A stretch of 64,000 nt of DNA. Origin: Vibrio penaeicida (GTDB lineage Bacteria > Pseudomonadota > Gammaproteobacteria > Enterobacterales > Vibrionaceae). Positions within the stretch are counted from its first letter, which is position 1, and each line of letters starts with the position of its first letter. Under the pieces are notes generated by a model. That model saw only the letters and a list, made by a program, of their open reading frames with translations. It was not told the DNA's origin and made no database searches. Shown here in pieces: positions 27,506 to 36,214 of the stretch. Position numbers and translations under genes: made by a program. The stretch is from assembly GCF_030689305.1 (NCBI RefSeq), contig NZ_JAUYVM010000004.1, positions 124,001 to 188,000 of the forward strand, read 5' to 3'.

Positions 27506-28093
27506 GTGGTAGATGTAATTAATAAAAACCTGTTTTTGGTAAAGGAACATGTTGGCATGTTTAAGGCAGCCAATAACTTCGATATATACGACCCAGAATC
27601 GGGTGACGTTATCATGGAGTGCCGTGAACCCACCCTAGGGTTCTTTACCAAGCTATTGCGCTTTACAGACTATAAGCGAATGACGCCGTTTGATATTCAA
27701 ATAAAAACTCCAGACGGGCAACGAGTGGTTCGTATCCAAAGGGGGATTTCGCTTTTTTTATCTAAAGTGACAGTGACTGACCACAACAATGAATTGATTG
27801 GTGAATTCGAGCAGAAACTGTTTTCAATTGGTGGGAAATTTGCACTGCTTGATAAGCGTGGTGAAGAGATGTGTCAGCTAGAAGGTAAGTGGACTGGTTG
27901 GGATTTCTATTTCAAAAATAATGAGAAAGAGCTCGCTCACGTATCCAAGAAGTGGGCTGGGATAGGGAAAGAAATGTTTACCAGCGCTGATAACTATGTG
28001 TTAGAAATTGCCAGCGATGTTCCAGAAAATGACGATGTTAGAAAACTTATTCTGGCGGCTGTTATGTGTATTGATATGGTGTTGAAAGAGTAG
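27506..28093 (+). CDS. LURP-one/phospholipid scramblase-like protein
   Basis: A 195-residue protein with the tubby-like LURP-one pattern: repeated strands such as NNFDIYDPESGDVIMECREP, KLLRFTDYKRMTPFDIQIK and IGEFEQKLFSIGGKFALLDKRGE. The C-terminal helix is hydrophobic (VRKLILAAVMCIDMVL), as in scramblase-related proteins, where it sits in the membrane. The bacterial function is unknown. The GTG start has a perfect GGAGGA five bases upstream. It lies just past the prophage remnant and may be the first host gene on that side. Confidence 0.75.
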   Translation: MVDVINKNLFLVKEHVGMFKAANNFDIYDPESGDVIMECREPTLGFFTKLLRFTDYKRMTPFDIQIKTPDGQRVVRIQRGISLFLSKVTVTDHNNELIGEFEQKLFSIGGKFALLDKRGEEMCQLEGKWTGWDFYFKNNEKELAHVSKKWAGIGKEMFTSADNYVLEIASDVPENDDVRKLILAAVMCIDMVLKE

Positions 28094-28110
28094 AACGAGT
28101 GCGCTAAACG

Positions 28111-28143
28111 AAAAACGTAGCACCGAATCTGTTGCTGCGTTTT
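28111..28143. terminator. Bidirectional terminator
   Basis: AAAACG-T-AGCA pairs with TGCT-G-CGTTTT (one T-G pair), with A and T tracts on the two sides, between the LURP-one gene and the convergent gene that follows. Confidence 0.75.
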
Positions 28144-28169
28144 CAAAATATGTGTATTAAATCTAGTGG

Positions 28170-28625
28170 CTATTTGTACATGTCTTCCACTTCTTTAAAA
28201 AGGTTGGTGATCTCACGCGTTCTTGTGATTCCACGCTTTTCTAAGATCCAATCCTGAATCCCTTTATAAGCTTCTCTGAAGGTGCGATTTTTCAGCTGCC
28301 AATCGGTTGAAACTTGCTTGCCATCTACAGATACTTGGGCTCTGAGTACTTCTACCACGCTTCCGTTATTTGTGCGTCTAAGGCGTTTGCTTAACCCTTT
28401 AACAGAGCCATCAGCATGGAATATTTGGTTTACATCGAGTGTAAGCCGAATTTCGCGTACCTTTCGTTTTTCAGAGAGTTGTTCTTGGAATTCACGAGCA
28501 GATTTTTCTGCTTTTTTGGGCGTTCCAAATTTAGAAAAAGGGAAGTATTTCTGAACATTGAGTACTTTATCTTGTACACGATAGCCTTTTGGCGATGTTT
28601 TGGTAGGGTAAAGCATTACTGTCAT
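28170..28625 (-). CDS. Conserved hypothetical protein, basic
   Basis: A 151-residue basic, soluble protein that I do not recognise. YRVQDKVLNVQKYFPFSKFGTPKKAEKSAREFQEQL recalls the AP2/arm-type DNA-binding fold found next to phage integrases, so nucleic-acid binding is possible, but this is only a resemblance. It has no cysteine-rich or membrane features. It is convergent with the LURP-one gene. It could be a chromosomal gene or a leftover of the mobile region. Confidence 0.55.
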   Translation of the reverse strand: MTVMLYPTKTSPKGYRVQDKVLNVQKYFPFSKFGTPKKAEKSAREFQEQLSEKRKVREIRLTLDVNQIFHADGSVKGLSKRLRRTNNGSVVEVLRAQVSVDGKQVSTDWQLKNRTFREAYKGIQDWILEKRGITRTREITNLFKEVEDMYK

Positions 28626-28877
28626 TACTCGAATCTCTTTCTAAACGCTTTCTTTTATTTTGAGCTGCCTGAACAAGTTGTAGGCATTAAGACTAAGCGT
28701 TGTGTTGCGTGTTCACTAAGCCACATATGTCGGTAATTCATTAGACCGCACAAGCAGCATATCATTCAGTTAATTGTACACCAAAAAAAATAGACTAATG
28801 TTAATGTTCTAACAAAAAACAAGTTAAGTCTTTTATTACAGGATGTTAAGTTGAGCTTTCGGACATAGGAGAAGGCT

Positions 28878-29324
28878 TTGGATATAAAAAAAGTAGAAGA
28901 AATTGATATGGCTGCAGTCGTTGAGCTTGTGGAGAAGGTCGCGAATTCAGATATCTTACCTCATTTCAACGAAAAAGGAAGATTGACCTTTATATCAAAA
29001 GTGCTTCCAGACTTAAAAACAGCTTTTGATGAAAGCAAGTTTTACAGTGTTAAAGCTGTGGAAAATGGAAAACCGATTGGTTTCGGTGCTCTACGAGAAG
29101 GCTCGTACATTACACACCTTTTTGTTGATACAAAGCAGCAAAGAAGTGGGATAGGCAAAAAGTTGTTGCAGCACCTCTTAGACCATTCTGAAGCAGGCCA
29201 CGTAAGCTTAAACGCATCAGTTAATGCGGTTTCGTTCTATGAATCGCAGGGGTTTGAAATAACAGATTCTGAATCTGAAGTTAACGGTATCCGATTTGTT
29301 CCTATGTGTTACTTTAATAAGTAA
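28878..29324 (+). CDS. GNAT-family N-acetyltransferase
   Basis: A 148-residue GNAT acetyltransferase. The acetyl-CoA pyrophosphate loop is QQRSGIGKKLLQHLL near 92 (Q/R-x-x-G-x-G/A), and the C-terminal NAVSFYESQGFEI is motif B. Substrate is unknown; it may act on a small molecule or on a protein amine. The start is TTG, behind AGGAGAAGG. It has its own leader and is monocistronic. Confidence 0.85.
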   Translation: MDIKKVEEIDMAAVVELVEKVANSDILPHFNEKGRLTFISKVLPDLKTAFDESKFYSVKAVENGKPIGFGALREGSYITHLFVDTKQQRSGIGKKLLQHLLDHSEAGHVSLNASVNAVSFYESQGFEITDSESEVNGIRFVPMCYFNK

Positions 29325-29476
29325 AAGATAACCCAAAAGCTTGGGTGCATTCAGATATTAAGTTATTCACGCAGTTAACGTTTTGTGGCATTTTAGTTTT
29401 CAATGATTAGATTAGGTCTATAGACCCTAGGCTTTGTTGTTGAAGTAAAATCGTAGATAAGTATTTTGGAGTCGTT

Positions 29477-30274
29477 TTGTTAGAAAAAATAAAGTTTATT
29501 GCCACCGATATGGATGGCACATTGCTCGATAGTTCAAAAAATCTTCCCTCAGAGTTCTATGATGTTTTTCATGCGTTACGCGAAAAAGAGGTTCTTTTTG
29601 CCGCAGCGTCAGGTAGGCAATATTACAGCTTGCTGAGTATGTTTGAGTCTATCGCAGATGACATGCTTTTCATTGCAGAAAATGGCGCGATCGTCATGTA
29701 TCAGGGGAACGAGCTGTATAGCGCCGTTATTCCTAAGAAAGAAGTACACGATATTGTTGTTACTGTTCGTGGTATTGAAAATTCAGACATCGTTTTATGT
29801 GGAAAGGATTCAGCGTACATTGAAACGAATGACCCGAGTAAGTTCGAAGAGATCCAAAACTATTATCACCGTGTAAAAAACGTAGAGGATTTACTCGATG
29901 TCGATGATGAATTTATTAAAATAGCCATTCTGAATTATGAAGGTACAGAAGAGCATGTATACCCAGTCGTATCTGAAAAATTCGGAGATTCGCACCAAGT
30001 GGTAGTGAGTGCCAAAATTTGGCTCGATTTTATGCACAAAGACGCGTCAAAAGGCACTGCAATACGGCATTTACAGAAAGTGTTCAATTTTGATTTCGAG
30101 CAGAGTATGAGCTTTGGCGATTACTTTAACGATGTCGAAATGCTGAAAGAGACGTATCACAGCTACGCCATGGAAAACGCCCACCCAGAAATAAAAGCGC
30201 TTGCTCGCTTTGAAGCGCCTCATCAAGATGAACAAGGCGTTTTAACGGTAATAAAAGAGAAGGTGCTTGCCTAG
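29477..30274 (+). CDS. Cof-type HAD-IIB phosphatase
   Basis: A 265-residue HAD phosphatase of the Cof/YidA type. Motif I is ATDMDGTLLDSS, motif II lies in FAAASGRQ, the conserved Lys is KDASKGTAIRHLQ, and motif III is SFGDYFNDVEML near 219. The IIB cap is between residues 85 and 185. Such enzymes dephosphorylate sugar phosphates, flavin nucleotides or pyridoxal phosphate. The start is TTG behind TTTGGAG. Confidence 0.88.
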   Translation: MLEKIKFIATDMDGTLLDSSKNLPSEFYDVFHALREKEVLFAAASGRQYYSLLSMFESIADDMLFIAENGAIVMYQGNELYSAVIPKKEVHDIVVTVRGIENSDIVLCGKDSAYIETNDPSKFEEIQNYYHRVKNVEDLLDVDDEFIKIAILNYEGTEEHVYPVVSEKFGDSHQVVVSAKIWLDFMHKDASKGTAIRHLQKVFNFDFEQSMSFGDYFNDVEMLKETYHSYAMENAHPEIKALARFEAPHQDEQGVLTVIKEKVLA

Positions 30275-30297
30275 AACAGAGGCGAAAGAATAAAGTG

Positions 30298-30327
30298 AAT
30301 GCCTGTAGGTTTATTGCTACGGGCATT
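30298..30327. terminator. Probable terminator hairpin
   Basis: AATGCCTGTAG and CTACGGGCATT form an 11-bp stem (one G-T pair) with an eight-base loop, 24 bases after the HAD stop. There is no strong T tract on the plus strand, so efficiency is uncertain. Confidence 0.55.
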
Positions 30328-30403
30328 GAATTAAAGCTGTGCCTTTAAAATATAAGAGATTCTGATTCTTATACCCAACCAAAGACCTGTTTTCACAGGG
30401 TCG

Positions 30404-30862
30404 CTAGTTTAGATCTCGATTCTCATCTAACCAATCTTTTAACTTATTGGAATGCTTTAACATTTGCAGCATTTCGTCATTATCCCAATTCGTAAAGCAA
30501 GCTTCGATTGTGGGCATAAAACTCATAAAAGCGAGCTGAACCTTATCTAATCCAGCATTGTTTATTCTAATCCACTTTTTTCTTCCATCTGTTTCGTCTT
30601 TTCTTATTTCAATTAGCCCATCTTTTGCGAGCTTATTGATCACCTTAGTAATGCCAGGCTGGTTCATTTGCATAACCTGAGCCAATTGGCTGATGGTTTG
30701 TTCGCGTTCTGGCTGGTGTGAAAAGTGATTCAGCAAATTGAACTGGGACTGGTTAATTCCAATAGGTGCCAGCGCTTTGTTAAGCCAAGAGTCGGTGAGT
30801 TGATTAATTATTCCTAATGTAATCATTATCTTAATGGATGTTTGCTGTTTTTCTGTCGACAT
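30404..30862 (-). CDS. MarR-family transcriptional regulator
   Basis: A 152-residue winged-helix regulator of the MarR type: QSQFNLLNHFSH, then ISQLAQVMQMNQPGITKVINKLAKDGLIEIRKDETDGRKKWIRI-type DNA-binding wing. It should dimerise and repress until bound by a small molecule. The ATG at 30862 is chosen over the upstream TTG because that start lies too close to GAGG. It is divergent from the Tat-exported nitroreductase gene and two ATTCC-N2-GGAAT sites lie between, so it probably controls both genes. Confidence 0.87.
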   Translation of the reverse strand: MSTEKQQTSIKIMITLGIINQLTDSWLNKALAPIGINQSQFNLLNHFSHQPEREQTISQLAQVMQMNQPGITKVINKLAKDGLIEIRKDETDGRKKWIRINNAGLDKVQLAFMSFMPTIEACFTNWDNDEMLQMLKHSNKLKDWLDENRDLN

Positions 30863-30886
30863 TATGAACAAAACCTCTTGATATAT

Positions 30887-30918
30887 ATTCCTTGGAATGT
30901 ATATTTATTCCGTGGAAT
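30887..30918. promoter_or_regulatory. Twin MarR operator candidates
   Basis: ATTCCTTGGAAT (30887-30898) and ATTCCGTGGAAT (30907-30918) are two copies of the same inverted repeat, 20 bp centre to centre, in the 90-bp gap between the divergent MarR and nitroreductase genes. Two turns of DNA separate them. Confidence 0.7.
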
Positions 30919-30952
30919 GTAGTTTAGCAAATGAATTAAAGAGGGTATAGCA

Positions 30953-32101
30953 ATGGATAGAAGGAATTTCATTAAAGTGATGGGCGCTGGGGCAGTCGTT
31001 TTGGCTGCTGCACCTGTTTTGGTCAGTAATGTTTCAAGCTCTTCTGATCTTTCATTTAGACCGGCACTGACTTATTCGGATCTTAGGAAGACACTCATCA
31101 GCTACGCAATGTTGTGCCCAAATCCTCACAATATCCAGCCATGGAAGGTCGCTTTTAAAGGCGAAGATACAATTTTGTTGTATGTCGACGAGGACAGGTT
31201 ACTGCCTCAAACGGATCCGATTCATCGCCAAATCCATATTGGTCAGGGTACGTTTATTGAAAGTCTAGTCGTGGCTGCAAGCCATTTTGCAACGAGGGCT
31301 GACGTGCAATATTTTCCGCTAGGCGAGTACGGTAATCAGGTGTTGGAAAATATGCCAGTTGCAGCGATTAAACTTGTGCCAGATACGAGCATTCAACCGG
31401 ATCCCTTGTTCCCTTATCTTGTTACACGTCAATCAAATAAAACCGAATACACAAATGAAAAGCTTACTGATACTGATCTGAACGCGATTCTTAACGTTGT
31501 AGAAACGAAAGGCAGCGAATTAAGATTCATACAAACGGAAGAATACAACCAAGAAATGCGACACTTCCTTAATCAAGCGATGGAAATAGAAGAGCAAAAA
31601 AGTTCGCGCAGCCTTGAAACAATAGGCATGTTCCGTTTTAACGATGATGAATTCAAACAGTATAGAGATGGTTTTGGTTTGCCACAAAATGGTGTTCTAG
31701 GCACGAAGCGGTGGTTAGCAGAACAGTTCTTTTTGAGTCGTGAATCGGCTGAAAAAGATCCAACGGCTTTTGGCAAAGAAGGGGTCAAACTAACAAAAGC
31801 AGTTACTGGAAGCACACATCATTTTGCTATGTTGATTACGGAAGGAAACACAAGGAAAGACCAATTAAAAGTGGGGCGCTTATACAACAGAATTAATCTG
31901 GTGACGGCTTCGATGGGCATTGCACAACACCCAATGAGTCAAGTACTGCAGGAATATCAAGATATGCTTCCACTGCAAGATAGCTTCAAACAGTACTTTA
32001 ATGTCCACAAATCCCATACTGTGCAAATGGTGTTTAGGCTAGGCAAGGCGAAACCCACACCTGAGTCTCCGAGAAGAGAAGTTAGCGATTTACTAATTTA
32101 G
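30953..32101 (+). CDS. Tat-exported nitroreductase-like (Acg family) oxidoreductase
   Basis: A 382-residue protein with a Tat-type signal (MDRRNFIKVMGAGAVVLAAA, twin Arg at 3-4). The mature part belongs to the Acg/nitroreductase-like FMN proteins: LISYAMLCPNPHNIQPWKV near 48 is the phosphate-binding start, and RLYNRINLVTASMGIAQHPMSQVLQ near 305 the end of the fold. Such proteins may act as FMN reductases or flavin sequestrants. It is divergent from a MarR regulator with twin operators, so it is probably induced by an aromatic or nitro compound (inferred). Confidence 0.82.
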   Translation: MDRRNFIKVMGAGAVVLAAAPVLVSNVSSSSDLSFRPALTYSDLRKTLISYAMLCPNPHNIQPWKVAFKGEDTILLYVDEDRLLPQTDPIHRQIHIGQGTFIESLVVAASHFATRADVQYFPLGEYGNQVLENMPVAAIKLVPDTSIQPDPLFPYLVTRQSNKTEYTNEKLTDTDLNAILNVVETKGSELRFIQTEEYNQEMRHFLNQAMEIEEQKSSRSLETIGMFRFNDDEFKQYRDGFGLPQNGVLGTKRWLAEQFFLSRESAEKDPTAFGKEGVKLTKAVTGSTHHFAMLITEGNTRKDQLKVGRLYNRINLVTASMGIAQHPMSQVLQEYQDMLPLQDSFKQYFNVHKSHTVQMVFRLGKAKPTPESPRREVSDLLI

Positions 32102-32448
32102 CCTAATTGGATTAGCGGTATACCCAAATCGTTCTTGGGTATGCAAAGTGCGTAGAACTCACTAAATTGATTAAACGTAAGTCAAGATGTTAATAGCGTG
32201 TTCTTTGGTTTGTATTCCCTTCCATGTCGGCATTCTTTCTTCGATATTTCCATTTCTCATATACTCAATTCGTGAGTCTGGTATTGAACGACCTATGTTG
32301 TAGAAATTACTTGCTTTGTCTTATCTCTGCAATTCGAAGTCCAAACCAACTGCTAGTTTGCTCGCATATTTTATTGATGTACTCAATTACACTGCAGTGG
32401 TGCACATTGTGCATTGTTTGCTCACTTAAATGTTTACAAGGAGGCAAC
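32102..32448. other. Intergenic region
   Basis: These 347 bases lie between the nitroreductase gene and a small ORF. No hairpin with a T tract and no operator palindrome is seen. A longer in-frame extension of the small ORF crosses it but has no ribosome-binding site. Confidence 0.5.
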
Positions 32449-32595
32449 ATGAATAGAAGTCATAGCTCAAGTGGTGGTGGTCATAGAGGAAGCCCAAGAG
32501 GACCATCTTACCAACCCAGTTCTGGGGTAAATTGGCAGCGTTCCTCAAGCAATCCACCAAAAAAACCTCAGGAAAATGAGGGTAATGCGAAATAA
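32449..32595 (+). CDS. Small Ser/Gly/Pro-rich protein
   Basis: A 48-residue low-complexity protein: MNRSHSSSGGGHRGSPRG at the start and NPPKKPQENEGNAK at the end. It has no signal peptide, membrane helix or Cys. The ATG at 32449 has an ideal AAGGAGG six bases upstream, which is why I take this small frame as a real gene instead of the longer one reaching back to 32224. Its composition suggests an unstructured protein; no function is known. Confidence 0.55.
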   Translation: MNRSHSSSGGGHRGSPRGPSYQPSSGVNWQRSSSNPPKKPQENEGNAK

Positions 32596-32788
32596 TTCAG
32601 CAAGGTAAAGCCATTGGAGGCATCTATGAGTCTGTGTTTTTCATCACGATACCTAGGTGCCTCTTCAGACGATGTACACGGGTCTAAGTTGAGAATGCGA
32701 GTTACTTAGCATTAATGTGTAACGTTAACCTAGATTTTACGTTTTCGTGACATACTTTTGGCTCTATCGAAGGTTAAGACTTAGGATC

Positions 32789-33376
32789 ATGGAATTGTCA
32801 GACATAGAAAAAGTGAAAAGATTTATCACTTCTTTGATTCAAAAAGAATTAAACGATGAAGATCTTAAACGTGAATCTAATGAGTTTTTTAAAGAGACCG
32901 CAAATTTGCTCAATAAAGATTTCATGGAAGCGCTTCTTTCTAGAAGGGTGAACAACGCTTTAGTAAACGTAAACATCATTGTTGAATATGCTTATCGTGG
33001 TTCACCTGTTGCCCAGTTACTTACAGGAGTAGGTCGGCTAACAGGTTTGGGCGCAGAGAAAAACGAAAGTGAAGGTATCTTTTGGCTGAAGCGATCGTAT
33101 TGCGGAAAAAACACCAATGCTGCAATGATCCTTTATACCGTTTACGCGAGTGGAATCGGTGTATTTGAGGATATGGCGAAAGCGAGAGCGTATTTAAACG
33201 GTGCTGCCGACCTCAATGTACCAAAAGCACAATACATGTTTGCTCAAATGTTATTCAGTGGGGAGGGCGGTGTCGTAGATGAAGATCATGCCATTGAGTA
33301 TATGTACAAGGCGGCCAAGAACAATTGCCAGAATGCTATCGAATTTTTGTCTAAGAATGAGTTAACTCTATCTTAG
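32789..33376 (+). CDS. Sel1-repeat (TPR-like) protein
   Basis: A 195-residue helical repeat protein. AYRGSPVAQLLTGVGRLTGLG, KNTNAAMILYTVYASGIGV and LNVPKAQYMFAQMLFSGEGG are three Sel1-type repeats (A-x-x-x-L-G-x-x-Y-x-x-G). The N-terminal 65 residues are a helical, charged cap. Without a signal peptide it should be a cytoplasmic scaffold. The ATG at 32789 is preferred over the upstream GTG at 32747, which has no ribosome-binding site. It ends at a strong terminator. Confidence 0.82.
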   Translation: MELSDIEKVKRFITSLIQKELNDEDLKRESNEFFKETANLLNKDFMEALLSRRVNNALVNVNIIVEYAYRGSPVAQLLTGVGRLTGLGAEKNESEGIFWLKRSYCGKNTNAAMILYTVYASGIGVFEDMAKARAYLNGAADLNVPKAQYMFAQMLFSGEGGVVDEDHAIEYMYKAAKNNCQNAIEFLSKNELTLS

Positions 33377-33400
33377 CTTTTCTATTTTTCTACTTACATC

Positions 33401-33427
33401 GAGCCGCTTTTTAGCGGCTCTTTTTTT
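33401..33427 (+). terminator. Rho-independent terminator
   Basis: GAGCCGCT and AGCGGCTC form an eight-bp stem around TTTT, followed by T7. It ends the Sel1 gene. Confidence 0.9.
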
Positions 33428-33596
33428 AGACCCCATTTTAAGTTCGAAACACGCGACTCATCTCTTAAACGAGATAATGTAAAGTTTCTGAGCCTTTTAG
33501 GTACATTTACATAACTTTACACAATATGGTATCGAACTTTAATAGGTTGTTGTGCATGATTTACTCATAATAAAACCATATAAACATAGGTGATAT

Positions 33597-34133
33597 ATGA
33601 GCAATCGTCTTTCAATCCCTACAGTCATTTTTCATTGGCTTGTGGGCATCAGTTTTATCGTGACATTGGGGATGGGTAAGTTTGTTGAAGGGTTACCTCG
33701 AGGTCCCGAAAAGTTTGAATTACTTGCAACGCATAAATCACTCGGGTTGATGGTGTTGTTGATAGCAGCCCTTAGAATCGCATGGCGGCTTAAAGAAGGG
33801 GAAATTGTCAGTGCTTCTGTAATGCCTAGGTGGCAAGCAAACCTGTCTAAGATCATTCACTACCTATTATTGATTGGTACTGTTGCTATGCCTTTGTCTG
33901 GTGTACTAATGAGTATTGGCGGAGGTCACGGTCTGGCATTTTTTGGAATGGAGTTGATTGCAAAAAGTGATAAAACAGAATCGTTGAGTAACTTGGGTGG
34001 CGCCATTCATGGAATTGGATTTAAGATATTACTTGTAGGGCTGCTTTTACATATTGTCGGCGCTCTAAAGCACCAGTTTATTGATAAAGACGGAACACTA
34101 AGCCGAATGTTAGGAATAGCCAAGAAAAACTGA
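33597..34133 (+). CDS. Cytochrome b561-family protein
   Basis: A 178-residue inner-membrane di-haem cytochrome of the bacterial b561 type with four membrane helices. The candidate haem-ligating His are in PTVIFHWLVG (helix 1), LATHKSLGL (helix 2), GAIHGIGFK and LLLHIVGALKHQF (helix 4), the family pattern. E. coli CybB/YodB-type proteins act as superoxide:quinone oxidoreductases. No partner gene lies beside it. A mobile element begins five bases after the stop. Confidence 0.85.
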   Translation: MSNRLSIPTVIFHWLVGISFIVTLGMGKFVEGLPRGPEKFELLATHKSLGLMVLLIAALRIAWRLKEGEIVSASVMPRWQANLSKIIHYLLLIGTVAMPLSGVLMSIGGGHGLAFFGMELIAKSDKTESLSNLGGAIHGIGFKILLVGLLLHIVGALKHQFIDKDGTLSRMLGIAKKN

Positions 34134-34137
34134 GTTC

Positions 34138-34438
34138 TTAGGGTCTGTTGACCTTTCGAGATGATTTTTGCAGCAATTTGTGGGGGGATTTATACAAGGC
34201 AGAGCTTATTCGGTGTAGTCGCTCTACATCAATGAGCGATAACGCAGTAGAAATAAGCCACAAATGCTGCCCGAAGGGTTCGACTAGGCGTCCCCGTTCC
34301 CATGCCTTTTACTCTTTGTTGCAAGGTATTTGCTTAGAATTGATTTTGTTCTTAAAAAATGGGCGTCCCACCTTGCGCCGCGATTAAAAGGCATAGAAGT
34401 CGAACAAAATTTAACCGAGAAAGATCAACAGACCCTAA
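34138..34438. mobile_element. MITE-like element
   Basis: The ends are 20-bp inverted repeats: TTAGGGTCTGTTGACCTTTC at the left and its complement with one mismatch at the right (GAAAGATCAACAGACCCTAA). The 301-bp interior has no sustained ORF; short open frames across it do not resemble transposase. This is a non-autonomous element, probably moved by an IS5- or IS1595-like transposase elsewhere. The flanks TTA and TAA are complementary instead of direct, so the target duplication is unclear. It lies between the cytochrome b561 gene and the ectC terminator. Confidence 0.78.
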
Positions 34439-34450
34439 TATCAAGTTTGA

Positions 34451-34496
34451 AAACAATGCGATCTTTAATGTACAGCCACTTAAGATCGCATTGGGT
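34451..34496 (-). terminator. ectABC operon terminator
   Basis: CAATGCGATCTT and AAGATCGCATTG form a perfect 12-bp stem with a 16-base loop. Read on the minus strand it is followed by TTTTC. It lies about 35 bases past the ectC stop and closes the operon before any aspartokinase gene. Confidence 0.88.
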
Positions 34497-34529
34497 TAAC
34501 TCAGACGAGATGTGATTCTCAATGATAGA

Positions 34530-34916
34530 TTAATCTACAATTGGGTATACGCCGTTTTCGTCATGAACTTCGTTGCCAGTAATCGGCGGGTTGAATACAC
34601 AAGCCATTACCATTTCTTTATCTTTGTACGCTCTTAGGTAGTGCTCATCATGTTTGTCGAGAATGTAGAGCGTTCCTGGTTTAATTGGATAAGTTTTACC
34701 GCCAATTACCTCGATTTCGCCTTCACCGCTCATGCAGTAAACAGACTCAAGATGATTTTTATAGTGGATGTGAGTTTCCGTATTTTCATAAATAGTAGTG
34801 ATATGAAACGAAAAGCCCATCTTGTCATCTTTAAGCAACATGCGAACGCTTTCCCAGTTGTCTGATACGACGCGTCGCTCGCTGTTTTGACATTCTTCTA
34901 AAGTTCTTACAATCAT
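34530..34916 (-). CDS. ectC: L-ectoine synthase
   Basis: A 128-residue cupin that cyclises N-gamma-acetyl-L-2,4-diaminobutyrate to ectoine, a compatible solute. [21 protein letters not shown] at the start, [19 protein letters not shown] (metal-binding cupin motif) and [18 protein letters not shown] match EctC. Length is the family norm. It follows ectB by nine bases and a terminator lies shortly downstream, so it is the last gene of ectABC. Confidence 0.95.
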   Translation of the reverse strand: MIVRTLEECQNSERRVVSDNWESVRMLLKDDKMGFSFHITTIYENTETHIHYKNHLESVYCMSGEGEIEVIGGKTYPIKPGTLYILDKHDEHYLRAYKDKEMVMACVFNPPITGNEVHDENGVYPIVD

Positions 34917-34925
34917 TCTAAATTC

Positions 34926-36191
34926 CTAAGATGCTTTCTTTACTATCTGTTGAGCGGCTGCTTCAGAAGACGCTTCAAATATTTCTAAGCCTTGAGCCAG
35001 TTCCGCCTCTGTAATGGTTAGAGGGCAGAAGAACTTAACAACTTCATCATTTGGTCCCGCAGTCTCGATGATCATACCGCGATCAAAGCAATTTCGAGTA
35101 ATAAGACCAGCGACATCAGGGCTTTTACACTCGATACCAATCATCATTCCGCGGCCTTTTATTCTTTCAAACAAATGAGGGAAGTTAAGAAGTGATTGTT
35201 CTAAGTGCTTATTAATTTGGTTTGCGCGTTCAGAGATGTGTTGTTCGAACTGACTGTCTGCCCAATACAATTCCAACGCTTTTGTTGCGGTAACGAAAGC
35301 ATGGTTGTTGCCACGAAACGTACCATTGTGCTCGCCTGGTTTCCAAACATCCAACTCAGGTTTAAGCAGTACAACCGCCATTGGTAAACCAAACCCGCTA
35401 ATGGATTTAGATAAAGTGACGAGATCAGGCTTGATACCAGAAGGCTCAAAGCTGAAGAATGTGCCAGTGCGCCCACAACCGGCTTGGATATCGTCGACAA
35501 TCAGCAAGATTTGATGTTTTTTACAAATGGCACTCAGTTTTTGCAACCACGAATTACTGGCAACGTTTAAGCCTCCTTCCCCTTGAACCGCTTCAAGTAA
35601 AACGGCAGCAGGCATATCTAGACCACTTGAGTTGTCTGAAAGCATGGCTTCGAATAACGCGAGTCCATCGACGTTGGCATAATTTTCGTAGGGTATACGA
35701 GTTACACCAGTGAGCGCCATTCCTGCACCGCCACGATGGTGTTGATTGCCTGTAGCTGCAAGAGCACCCATAGAACAGCCGTGAAATCCATTCGTAAACG
35801 CAACAACATTTTGTCTACCAGTGAATTTTCTTGCGAGCTTTAAGGCCGCTTCAACCGCATTAGTACCAGTAGGACCAGTGAACTGAACTTTATAGTCCAG
35901 ATCGCGTGGTGCGAAGATATGCTTGTCTAATGCATGTAGAAACTCCGCTTTGGCTTCAGAGTGCATGTCTAAGCCGTGCGTAATGCCGTCGTTAGTTATG
36001 TATGCAAGTAATGCATTTTTCAAAACGGGGTTGTTATGCCCGTAGTTTAGAGAGCCTGCGCCTGCTAGAAAATCTAAGTACTTATTGTTATTTTCTGTTT
36101 CTAGCCAGCTACCTTGCGCTTTTTGAAAAACAACTGGAAAGTTATTTGAATAGGATCTGACTTTAGATTCCTTTTTCTTAAAGATATCCAT
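34926..36191 (-). CDS. ectB: Diaminobutyrate-2-oxoglutarate aminotransferase
   Basis: A 421-residue class III PLP aminotransferase that makes L-2,4-diaminobutyrate from aspartate semialdehyde. FTGPTGTNAVEAALKLARK near 105, FTNGFHGCSMGALAATGN, the Asp-bearing IVDDIQAGCGRTG near 235 and the PLP Lys in VTLSKSISGFGLPMA near 262 are all present. It is the second ectABC gene, 23 bases after ectA. Confidence 0.95.
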   Translation of the reverse strand: MDIFKKKESKVRSYSNNFPVVFQKAQGSWLETENNNKYLDFLAGAGSLNYGHNNPVLKNALLAYITNDGITHGLDMHSEAKAEFLHALDKHIFAPRDLDYKVQFTGPTGTNAVEAALKLARKFTGRQNVVAFTNGFHGCSMGALAATGNQHHRGGAGMALTGVTRIPYENYANVDGLALFEAMLSDNSSGLDMPAAVLLEAVQGEGGLNVASNSWLQKLSAICKKHQILLIVDDIQAGCGRTGTFFSFEPSGIKPDLVTLSKSISGFGLPMAVVLLKPELDVWKPGEHNGTFRGNNHAFVTATKALELYWADSQFEQHISERANQINKHLEQSLLNFPHLFERIKGRGMMIGIECKSPDVAGLITRNCFDRGMIIETAGPNDEVVKFFCPLTITEAELAQGLEIFEASSEAAAQQIVKKAS

Positions 36192-36214
36192 TGTGGGACC
36201 GCTTTTTCCTTGGG

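Noticed and set aside
19800..28150. attL/attR direct repeats of the prophage remnant
   Set aside because: By eye I found no convincing long repeat shared by the two ends; the right end may have been lost with the deletion in CII.
32224..32595. Long version of the small Ser/Gly/Pro protein
   Set aside because: The extension has no ribosome-binding site, whereas the ATG at 32449 has a near-perfect one.
34148..34387. 79-codon ORF in the MITE-like element
   Set aside because: No ribosome-binding site or transposase motif. The element's inverted ends explain the sequence better.
34138..34438. Target-site duplication of the MITE
   Set aside because: The flanking triplets are complementary and not direct repeats, so no duplication can be claimed.
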